Positions 1 through 6,049 of a stretch of DNA of 14,556 bases are shown piece after piece (the stretch's first letter is position 1; every line of letters begins with the position of its first letter). A program made the position numbers and the translations under genes. The notes under the pieces were generated by a model. The model searched no databases and was not told the origin of the DNA. It worked only from the letters and a program-made list of their open reading frames with translations. This DNA comes from an uncultured Clostridia bacterium (lineage in GTDB: Bacteria; Bacillota; Clostridia; Christensenellales; Borkfalkiaceae). The DNA is taken from positions 1-14,556 of the forward strand of contig CANRFK010000021.1 in assembly GCA_947629875.1 (NCBI GenBank). The letters run 5' to 3'.

Positions 1-68
1 CGGAGGCGCACCGCCTCCAATCCCTCGAGAATGGTAATGTCGCTCGCGTCATAATGCCGTTCTTCCAT
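1..68 (-). CDS. Type IIA topoisomerase ATPase subunit (GyrB/ParE), N-terminus only
   Basis: The first 22 codons and part of the 23rd lie in the window and the gene continues off the left edge. The start is ATG at 68-66. The translation begins MEERHYDASDITILEGLEAV and then RLR. The segment with YDAS, ITILEGLEAVR and the beginning of an R-P-G-M-Y-type box matches the N-terminus of GyrB and ParE, the ATPase subunits of DNA gyrase and topoisomerase IV. This is the stretch before the GHKL ATP-binding fold. A GAGGT ribosome binding site lies 4 bases before the ATG and a strong promoter lies just upstream. With only 22 residues I cannot separate GyrB from ParE. No dnaA, recF or gyrA is visible here to help decide. 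Confidence 0.85.
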   Translation of the reverse strand, partial: MEERHYDASDITILEGLEAVRL

Positions 69-100
69 AGTTACCTCGTAAGTGCCATAATTCCATAAAG

Positions 101-129
101 ATTATACCATATTTTGCGCCCGATTGCAA
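101..129 (-). promoter_or_regulatory. Sigma-A type promoter of the GyrB/ParE gene
   Basis: On the minus strand the -35 box TTGCAA (129-124) is followed by a 17-base spacer and a perfect -10 box TATAAT (106-101). A TGG immediately precedes the -10 box. The start codon is about 33 bases below the -10 box, with a GAGGT ribosome binding site between them. The AT-rich patch stands out in a GC-rich neighbourhood. Confidence 0.85.
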
Positions 130-250
130 TACATTTCCCGCATTTTGTACCAACTTCCCCCTCTCGCGGGGTAAACGCGTCATTCTGAGCGTAGCGAAGA
201 ATCCCGACAAACGAAGTCCGTCCCCTCCTCCCGCCCCTCGCCGTTCATCT

Positions 251-297
251 TGCTTCCCCCTTTGGGGGGAAGTACCCGCGTAGCGGGGGATAGGGGT
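251..297 (-). repeat. Double-hairpin intergenic repeat, copy 1
   Basis: Two adjacent hairpins are seen. One has arms CTTCCCCC (253-260) and GGGGGAAG (265-272). The other has arms CCCGC (275-279) and GCGGG (283-287) around the loop GTA. The unit ends with TAGGGGTTC. An inverted relative lies at 7486-7533, where the flanks are kept but the small hairpin has a different stem. Confidence 0.75.
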
Positions 298-865
298 TCT
301 CCGCGTCATTCTAACCCGCGCGCACTATTCGTCTACCAAGCGCGGCACGCCCCACGCGCACCATTGCCAACCAAGCGTGGCACGAGGCGCATCGCGCCGA
401 AGTAGCGCATAGCGCGAAGTAGTGTAGCGAAGAATCCCGATGGGCGAAGTCCATCCCCACCCCTCCCTCCCCCTTCCTCATTCCGAGCCCGCACAGCTGC
501 CCCCTTTCCAAGGGGGCGGCTCCGCCGTAGGCGGTGGTGGGGGTTCCCACCCTTCCCTCTTCCCCCTTCCTCATTCCGAGCCCTGCGCCCCACCCCCCTC
601 ATACCGAGGCTTCGCAGAAGCCGAGCGTATCTTTTCTCTCAACGTAGTCCAACCCTCCCCTCATTCCGAGCCCGCACAGCTGCCCCCTCCTCGGGAGCCT
701 TCCTTACTTGCCCCCTCCGCGGGAGGGGGGTAGGGGGGTGGGGTCTTCGGGAAAGGCGACCTATGATATGTGGAGCCTTTCTCCGCAATGGGGGGGAAAG
801 GGGGTGGGGCTCCCGTGCATTTATTTCGCGTTTTTCTTCACCCCTTCCCGCGCCCCGCCCCCGCG

Positions 866-933
866 TCATTCTGAACCCCCCTTGCCGCGCCCCGCCCCTG
901 TGGGGCGGGGCGCGGCAAGGGGGGTGAAGAATC
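866..933 (+). repeat. Interspersed hairpin repeat with a 24-bp perfect stem
   Basis: The flanks TCATTCTGA (866-874) and GAAGAATC (926-933) match the compact copy at 180-203. The 7-base core of that copy is replaced here by two perfectly complementary 24-base arms (875-898 and 902-925) around a TGT loop. The arms begin ACCCCCCTTGCCGCGCCCCG. No protein-coding signal is present. Its origin (mobile, REP-like, or a transcription or DNA-binding structure) is unknown. Confidence 0.85.
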
Positions 934-972
934 CCGAACAACGAAGTTCGACCAAGCCCCTTCCTCTGTCCC

Positions 973-1032
973 TCATTCGCTCACGCCGCAGCCCGCCGCA
1001 CAAAGCGCGGCGGGCTGCGGCGTGAGCGAATC
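973..1032 (+). repeat. Long hairpin repeat, 25-bp perfect stem
   Basis: The left arm 975-999 and right arm 1007-1031 are perfectly complementary over 25 bases, with a 7-base ACAAAGC loop. The ends read TCATTC and GAATC, the same outer letters as the TCATTCTGA...GAAGAATC repeat family, so it may be a further variant. There is no U-tract on either side, so it is not a standard terminator. Confidence 0.8.
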
Positions 1033-1184
1033 TTCCCCGTGTTTCCACCATTAAAAAATAAATAACAGACGTTATATAACATTTGTTATTATTCTATTCC
1101 TCTTGCCGCACGCCCTATTCTTCCCTCATCCCCGCTCTTTCGCTCTCCCCCCCCTGCTATCCCATCGCCTCATCCCATTGACAC

Positions 1185-1219
1185 GAAGTCCCGCCGACGC
1201 ATCGCGTCGGCGGGACTTC
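1185..1219 (-). other. 16-bp hairpin downstream of guaA
   Basis: Arms 1185-1200 and 1204-1219 are perfectly complementary around a 3-base loop. It lies 33 bases past the guaA stop codon in the direction of guaA transcription. No T-run follows, so termination is possible but is not supported by the usual U-tract; it could instead protect the 3' end of the mRNA. Confidence 0.55.
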
Positions 1220-1251
1220 CTCTCAAACCATTTCACTCCGTAAAACGCCCC

Positions 1252-2787
1252 TCACTCCCACTCAATGGTCGCAGGCGGCTTGGATGTAATATCGTACACC
1301 ACCCTGTTCGCGTGCTTCACCTCGTTCGTAATGCGCGTCGAGACCCTTTCCAAAACCTCATACGGAATGCGCGCCCAGTCGGCGGTCATGGCGTCCACGC
1401 TCGTCACGGCGCGGAGCGCGATGACATTTTCATACGTCCTGAAATCCCCCTGCACGCCCACCGTCTTGCTGTCGGTGATCACGGCAAAGTACTGCCAAAT
1501 ATCCCGCTCCAACCCCGCGCGGGCGATCTCTTCGCGGAAGATGGCGTCCGCATCGCGCAGCGTCACCAATTTTTCGCGCGTCACCTCGCCCATAATGCGG
1601 ATGGCGAGCGCGGGTCCCGGGCACGGTTGCCGCCACACAATGCTGTCCGCAAGCCCCAACTCGATGCCCACCCTTCTCACCTCGTCCTTGAACAGATCGC
1701 GCAAAGGCTCTACAATTTCCTTGAAATCGACGACGTCGGGCAACCCGCCCACGTTGTGGTGGCTCTTGATGACGGCGCTCTTGCCCTTCCCGCTCTCGAT
1801 GACGTCGGGGTAAATGGTGCCCTGCACGAGGAAATCGACGGCGCCGATTCTCTTCGCCTCCTCCTCGAACACCTTGATGAACTCCGCGCCGATGATCTTG
1901 CGCTTTTTCTCGGGGTCGGAAACGCCCGCAAGCGCCGATAAAAACCGCTCCTGCGCGTCCGCCTTTACAAGGTTCATGCCGAGGCCGTCGCGGAACACCG
2001 AGACGACCTCCTCGGGCTCGTTTTTCCTGTGAAGCCCGTGGTCGACAAACACGCACGTCAGATTCTTGCCCGCCGCCCGATGGACGAGCGTCGCGGCGAC
2101 GGCGGAATCCACCCCGCCCGACATCGCGCACAGCACCTTTTTGTCCCCGATCTTCTCTTTGAGACGGGCGACCTGCTCCGAAACGAAGTTCGCCATCGTC
2201 CAGTCGCCTTTCGCGCCGCACACGCGGTAGAGGAAGTTTTCAAGCAGCCTGTTTCCGTACTCCGTATGCACGACTTCGGGATGAAATTGCACCCCATATA
2301 CGCATTTTGCCAAATTTCCGAAGGCGGTCACGGGGCAGCTCGGCGTCGCGGCGAGCACTTCAAACCCCGCAGGAAGAGAAACAACGCGGTCGGTGTGGCT
2401 CATCCAACAGACGCTCGCCTCGGGAATATTTTCGGAGAGCGGGCTCCTCTTTATAAATGTGAACTCCCGCTTGCCGTACTCGCTCGTCTCGGCGTGTTCC
2501 ACTTCTCCGCCGAGCGTATGCGCGATGAGCTGCGCGCCGTAGCAGATGCCGAGCACGGGGATGCCGAGCTGCAAAATACGCCTGTCGATGCGGGGCGCCC
2601 CCTCGCCGTAGACGCTGTTGGGCCCGCCCGTGAAGATGATGCCGATGGGCGCGTACTTCTCCACTTCCGCCGCCGTCATATCGCACGGCTTCAAGTCGCA
2701 GTAAACTTTGAGATCGCGCACCCTGCGCGCGATGAGCTGATTGTACTGCCCGCCGAAATCGAGCACCAAGACCCTCTGATGTTGCAT
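1252..2787 (-). CDS. guaA: GMP synthase (glutamine-hydrolysing)
   Basis: This enzyme converts XMP to GMP using ATP and glutamine in the cytoplasm, the last step of guanine nucleotide synthesis. The 511-residue length is typical. The class I glutamine amidotransferase domain (about 1-190) has the nucleophile motif GICYGAQL with Cys82 and the HPE triad motif with His169 and Glu171. The ATP pyrophosphatase domain follows, with the P-loop SGGVDS at 223-228. The C-terminal dimerisation domain ends in the family signature PPATIEWE. The start ATG at 2787 has an AAAGGA ribosome binding site 6 bases upstream. A terminator-like hairpin lies immediately before that site, which suggests control by premature termination. 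guaB, encoding the preceding enzyme, lies upstream on the same strand after a 335-base gap. Confidence 0.98.
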   Translation of the reverse strand: MQHQRVLVLDFGGQYNQLIARRVRDLKVYCDLKPCDMTAAEVEKYAPIGIIFTGGPNSVYGEGAPRIDRRILQLGIPVLGICYGAQLIAHTLGGEVEHAETSEYGKREFTFIKRSPLSENIPEASVCWMSHTDRVVSLPAGFEVLAATPSCPVTAFGNLAKCVYGVQFHPEVVHTEYGNRLLENFLYRVCGAKGDWTMANFVSEQVARLKEKIGDKKVLCAMSGGVDSAVAATLVHRAAGKNLTCVFVDHGLHRKNEPEEVVSVFRDGLGMNLVKADAQERFLSALAGVSDPEKKRKIIGAEFIKVFEEEAKRIGAVDFLVQGTIYPDVIESGKGKSAVIKSHHNVGGLPDVVDFKEIVEPLRDLFKDEVRRVGIELGLADSIVWRQPCPGPALAIRIMGEVTREKLVTLRDADAIFREEIARAGLERDIWQYFAVITDSKTVGVQGDFRTYENVIALRAVTSVDAMTADWARIPYEVLERVSTRITNEVKHANRVVYDITSKPPATIEWE

Positions 2788-2800
2788 ATTTTTCCTTTTG

Positions 2801-2821
2801 AAAAACGCCCTCCTCGGGCGT
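2801..2821 (-). terminator. Terminator-like hairpin in the guaA leader (possible attenuator)
   Basis: Read on the minus strand, ACGCCC (2821-2816) pairs with GGGCGT (2810-2805) around a GAGGA loop and is followed by a run of five T (2805-2801, the first of them in the stem). The run ends only 13 bases before the guaA ATG. This is either an attenuator for guaA or the end point of transcription arriving from guaB. No purine riboswitch consensus is visible upstream. The 6-bp stem is short, so strength is uncertain. Confidence 0.6.
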
Positions 2822-3122
2822 CGTCTTATTTATCTTGTATTCCGCATTTTATCCCTTTCCCCTCGGGGGGGAAGGTGCTACTGCGCCGCCGAACTACCGT
2901 ACGGCGGCGCTACTCCGCCCTGCGGGCTCGTGCCGCGCTTGGTAGACGAATGGTGCGCGCGGGGCGGTGCGAGGCGGGTCTCCCGCCGCTGCACGCCCCC
3001 ATTTGCCACACTACCGTAGGCTTAATGTCGGGGCAAGCGTTTTCGAGCCGCAACTCAATATCCCATACAAGTTACATTCCTCGCGCGTATTTATTTTGCA
3101 CAGCAAAAGAAATCGCGCGAAA
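2822..3122. repeat. guaB-guaA gap carrying interspersed repeats
   Basis: No gene is seen. A hairpin with arms GCGCCGCCG (2883-2891) and CGGCGGCGC (2902-2910) is followed by an inverted copy of the sequence near 318-350 (ATTCGTCTACCAAGCGCGGC in that copy). A module then runs from ATTTGCC (3001) to GGCTTAATG (3027). The hairpin and the ATTTGCC module recur in the same order at 11291-11434. An AT-containing imperfect hairpin around ATTTTGC-ACA-GCAAAA lies near 3080-3120, just past the guaB stop. I see no confident guaA promoter. Confidence 0.6.
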
Positions 3123-4577
3123 TCAGTTCCTTACCGTGTAATTGGGCGCTTCCTTCGAGATGGAAATGTCGTGCGGGTGGCTCTCCAAAAGCCCCGCGTT
3201 GGTGATGCGGATGAACTCCGACTTCGTGCGCAGCTCCTCGATGGTCGCCTTGCCGCAGTACCCCATGCCCGAGCGGATGCCGCCCACCATCTGATAGACG
3301 ATCTCCGAGACGGATCCGCGGTAGGGCACGCGCCCCTCCACGCCCTCGGGCACAAATTTTTTGGCGTTCTCCTGAAAATACCTGTCGTTGGAGCCCGCCG
3401 CCATCGCCGCCATCGAACCCATGCCGCGGTACACTTTGAAACTCCGCCCTTGGTAGAGTTCGATCTCCCCTGGGCTCTCGGCGGTGCCCGCAAGCAGCGA
3501 GCCGATCATCACGGCGCTGCCGCCCGCGGCGATCGCCTTCACGATGTCGCCCGAGTACTTGATGCCGCCGTCGGCGATGATGCGCTTGCCGTATTTATCT
3601 GCCTCCTCGGCGCAGTCCATGACGGCGGTGAGCTGGGGCACGCCGATGCCCGCCACGACGCGCGTCGTGCAGATGGAGCCGGGGCCGATGCCCACTTTCA
3701 CGATGTCCGCGCCCGCCTCGATGAGCGCCTTCGTGGCCGCCGCCGTTGCAACGTTGCCCGCAATGACGGGGACGTTCGGAAATTTCTTTTTGATTTCGGA
3801 AACTTTTTTGATGACCATCGCGGAGTGCCCATGCGCCGTGTCGATGGCGATGACGTCGGCCTTGGCCTCGACGAGGGCGGCGACGCGCTCCATGGTGTTC
3901 GCCGCAGTCCCCACCGCCGCGCCGACGAGCAATCTTCCGTTCTTGTCGCGCGCCGAATTGGGGTATTGGATGGCCTTTTCGATATCCTTGATGGTGATGA
4001 GCCCCTTGAGGTACCCCTTTCCGTCCACGAGGGGAAGTTTTTCGATGCGGTGCTTGCCTAAAATTTTCTGCGCCTCTTCGAGCGTCGTCCCGACGGGCGC
4101 GGTGACGAGGTTCTCCTTGGTCATCACATTCTCGATGGGCTGGTCGAAATCCGTCTCGAAGCGCAGGTCGCGGTTGGTGAGGATGCCCACGAGCTTGCCG
4201 TCCCTCGTGATGGGCACGCCGCTGATCCGATAGCGCTCCATGAGCGCGACGGCGTCCCTTACGAGATTTTGCGGCTCCAAAAAGAAGGGATCGGTGATGA
4301 CGCCGTGCTCCGAGCGCTTCACCTTATCCACTTCCTTGGCCTGATCCTCGATGGACATGTTCTTGTGGAGGATGCCCATGCCCCCCTCGCGCGCCATGGC
4401 GATGGCGAGTTTGCTCTCCGTCACCGTATCCATCGCGGCGGAGAGAATGGGAATGTTGAGCGAAATACCCTCGCACAGCGTGGTTTTGAGATCCACTTCT
4501 GCGGGCAAAACACGGGAGGCCTGCGGAATGAGCAATACGTCGTCGAACGTTAAACCTTCCTTGATGATCTTACTCAT
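3123..4577 (-). CDS. guaB: IMP dehydrogenase
   Basis: This enzyme oxidises IMP to XMP with NAD+, the committed step to guanine nucleotides. It is 484 residues long, a normal length. The N-terminal part of the TIM barrel begins with LTFDDVLLIPQ. Two CBS domains interrupt the barrel at about 95-205. The catalytic loop GPGSICTTR places the nucleophile at Cys303. The mobile flap carries the Arg399-Tyr400 pair in SNDRYF, followed by EGVEGRVPYRG. The ATG overlaps the stop of the upstream small membrane protein gene (ATGA), and a GGAGGG ribosome binding site sits inside that gene, so the two are co-transcribed and probably translationally coupled. GMP synthase, the next enzyme, is downstream on the same strand. 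Confidence 0.98.
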   Translation of the reverse strand: MSKIIKEGLTFDDVLLIPQASRVLPAEVDLKTTLCEGISLNIPILSAAMDTVTESKLAIAMAREGGMGILHKNMSIEDQAKEVDKVKRSEHGVITDPFFLEPQNLVRDAVALMERYRISGVPITRDGKLVGILTNRDLRFETDFDQPIENVMTKENLVTAPVGTTLEEAQKILGKHRIEKLPLVDGKGYLKGLITIKDIEKAIQYPNSARDKNGRLLVGAAVGTAANTMERVAALVEAKADVIAIDTAHGHSAMVIKKVSEIKKKFPNVPVIAGNVATAAATKALIEAGADIVKVGIGPGSICTTRVVAGIGVPQLTAVMDCAEEADKYGKRIIADGGIKYSGDIVKAIAAGGSAVMIGSLLAGTAESPGEIELYQGRSFKVYRGMGSMAAMAAGSNDRYFQENAKKFVPEGVEGRVPYRGSVSEIVYQMVGGIRSGMGYCGKATIEELRTKSEFIRITNAGLLESHPHDISISKEAPNYTVRN

Positions 4578-5170
4578 TGAACGCCCTCCAGAATTTTGAT
4601 GATGGTATTGTAGTAGCCCGACGGTTCAAAGTTCCTCTCCCGCACGGCGGCAAGGAGGGCGGCGCACGTCTCCTTGTCCTTTTCGGAGGCGGCGGCCAAA
4701 GTCAGCGCGGCGGCGGGATTTCCCTCGGGGAACGCCGCATTCGTCTCGGCGACGGCGAAGGAAACGGCGTCCTCCCGCCCGAGCGCATACTTCACGCAGG
4801 CGGCGCGCCCCATCACATAGTCGCGGAGGGCGTAGGAGGGAATATTTTCGTCGGTGGGAATGGCGGCCTCTTCGAAATACGCTTCGGCCTTCTCCCCCTC
4901 TTCCTGTATCTTCCCGAACCGCTCTTCTGCGCGGGAATACTTTTTGTGCTCCGCCGCAATCAAAAACGAGCGCACAAGGCACTCGATGTTGCCCGAACGC
5001 TCGTATTCCTGAAAGGCGTAATCTCCGCTGATGCTGTCGAGCCCCATGGAGGCCGTAAACTTCATCATCGCGTAGGGCGCGGCCAAAGAGACGATCCCGA
5101 ATACGGAAATTGCCAGAATGAGCGCGACGCCCAAAGTGATCAATGCGGTTTTCAAAATGAGTTTTTTCAT
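4574..5170 (-). CDS. Small membrane-anchored protein of unknown function, coupled to guaB
   Basis: I do not recognise this 198-residue protein. It begins MKKLILKTALITLG and has one hydrophobic segment at about residues 5-31, then a predicted soluble helical region rich in Glu, Ala and Lys (for example around HKKYSRAEERFGKI) that could be an alpha-helical repeat of TPR type; that is only a guess. No cleavage site is obvious, so it is probably a single-pass anchor with the rest outside the membrane. It is the first gene of the transcript that contains guaB: its TGA stop overlaps the guaB ATG by 4 bases and it has its own promoter. The ribosome binding site is weak (GGGAA before the ATG). Confidence 0.8.
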   Translation of the reverse strand: MKKLILKTALITLGVALILAISVFGIVSLAAPYAMMKFTASMGLDSISGDYAFQEYERSGNIECLVRSFLIAAEHKKYSRAEERFGKIQEEGEKAEAYFEEAAIPTDENIPSYALRDYVMGRAACVKYALGREDAVSFAVAETNAAFPEGNPAAALTLAAASEKDKETCAALLAAVRERNFEPSGYYNTIIKILEGVQ

Positions 5171-5202
5171 CTGTTCCCGAATGCCGTTCTGATATTTGGT
5201 TT

Positions 5203-5231
5203 ATTGTAACATACGCGCGCAAAAAAAGCAA
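5203..5231 (-). promoter_or_regulatory. Promoter of the membrane protein-guaB transcript
   Basis: On the minus strand a -35 box TTGCTT (5231-5226) is followed by a 17-base spacer and a -10 box TACAAT (5208-5203). The -10 box is preceded by TGT, an extended -10 arrangement. It lies about 33 bases above the start codon at 5170. The opposite-strand lipoprotein gene starts only some 20 bases beyond the -35 box. Confidence 0.75.
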
Positions 5232-5251
5232 CCGAATAAAGGGAAAAAGTC

Positions 5252-5953
5252 ATGCGGCGGCGCGGATTTTCATATTGTATACGTATCATGAAACGTAAAT
5301 TTGCCGGCCTTTCCATTCTCCTTCTCCTCGTGCCCGCACTCGCCGCCTGCGGCGGCGGGTACAACTACGCGGCACATCTCTCCGAAGTCCGCTCGGATAT
5401 CTTCTGCGCGGAGACGGAGGAATTTGCCGTGGCCTTGAACTGCGTGATGCGCGAATACCCGTACGCAGCGGACGGCGTTGCCTCCCCGATGCAAAAACTC
5501 GTGGAGATCTCCGTCTCCCCCGCCGGGAACACCGCGGAGGAATACAGCGTGTACGTGCTCGGCGAAAACGGGGAGCAGCTCCTCGGCGGAGAAGCATCCT
5601 TCCGCAACTTCGCGGGGGACTGGTATTTTTCGCAGAGCGTAGAGACCTTCCCCGAAACAAGCGTGACGCTCCGCGTGGCGTGGGGCGAAAACGTGCGCGA
5701 ACTCGTGGCGACCTCCGTCAAGAGCGAAAAAACGCTGACGCCCGAGGAGGCGCTCGGCTGTGCCATCGAGGCGGAGCGGAAACTTGTGAGCCGCCTCACC
5801 GCGGACGGCGCATTCCGCGGCGAATTCTACGTGCGGCTTCTGCGGCGCGACAAAAATTACTACTACGTGGGCATTTTGGACAGCGCGGGCGGCGTTCTTT
5901 CCCTCCTGCTCGACGGCGAGACGGGCGAAGTGCTCGCAAGACGGGAAAACTGA
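5252..5953 (+). CDS. Putative lipoprotein of unknown function
   Basis: The protein is 233 residues from this start. A lipoprotein signal is clear: basic MKRK, a hydrophobic run LSILLLLVPALAAC, and a lipobox LAAC followed by GGG, so it should be anchored to the outer face of the cytoplasmic membrane. The mature part is about 200 residues and not recognised. Its end, with YYYVGILD and LLLDGETGEVLARR, resembles the tail of PepSY-like or other small beta-sheet domains, without certainty. Two starts are possible. ATG 5252 has an AAAGGGA site 7 bases upstream, similar to the one used by guaA. ATG 5288 gives a more typical 21-residue signal peptide but has no ribosome binding site, and the 12 codons before it use rare ATA and TGT. 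No clear promoter is visible. Confidence 0.75.
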   Translation: MRRRGFSYCIRIMKRKFAGLSILLLLVPALAACGGGYNYAAHLSEVRSDIFCAETEEFAVALNCVMREYPYAADGVASPMQKLVEISVSPAGNTAEEYSVYVLGENGEQLLGGEASFRNFAGDWYFSQSVETFPETSVTLRVAWGENVRELVATSVKSEKTLTPEEALGCAIEAERKLVSRLTADGAFRGEFYVRLLRRDKNYYYVGILDSAGGVLSLLLDGETGEVLARREN

Positions 5954-5981
5954 AAAAACGCGCACCGCTTCCCTCCGACGG

Positions 5982-6010
5982 TTGACAAGCGCGGCGTTTC
6001 GCGCTATAAT
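5982..6010 (+). promoter_or_regulatory. Perfect consensus sigma-A promoter of the YiiX-like hydrolase gene
   Basis: TTGACA (5982-5987), an exact 17-base spacer and TATAAT (6005-6010) give a full consensus promoter. The start codon lies 39 bases below the -10 box. The promoter sits in the 96-base gap after the lipoprotein gene, so the hydrolase can be transcribed independently of it. Confidence 0.9.
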
Positions 6011-6049
6011 GTTCGCGCTATCACGTGAAAACCATCGTTGGAGGGCGCC

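Larger units (their letters stand above)
130..1184. repeat. Gene-free stretch built of GC-rich interspersed repeats and hairpins
   Basis: I find no credible gene in this stretch. Open frames exist on both strands but are low-complexity, rich in P, R and G, and start without ribosome binding sites. The DNA is a mosaic of short repeats. Three copies of a TCATTCTGA...GAAGAATC element (one partial) start near 180, 424 and 866. A G/C-run hairpin family lies near 251-297. A 28-base direct repeat lies at 478-505 and 661-688, with a decayed relative near 569. Runs such as GGGAGGGGGGTAGGGGGG near 720-740 recur near 9050 (inverted) and 11270. An AT-rich dyad lies at 1061-1090. It separates the topoisomerase gene, reading left, from the 3' end of guaA. 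Confidence 0.7.

Noticed and set aside
130..1184. Several 60-105 residue open frames in the left gene-free region
   Set aside because: They are translations of repeated GC-rich hairpins, overlap one another on both strands, lack ribosome binding sites and share no recognisable domain.
2822..3122. Purine riboswitch before guaA
   Set aside because: I looked for the conserved loop and junction bases of the purine aptamer on the minus strand and did not find them.
2029..4061. Two long plus-strand open frames (about 370 residues each)
   Set aside because: They are antisense to guaA and guaB, are rich in Arg, His and Ala, have no family motifs and lack a ribosome binding site.
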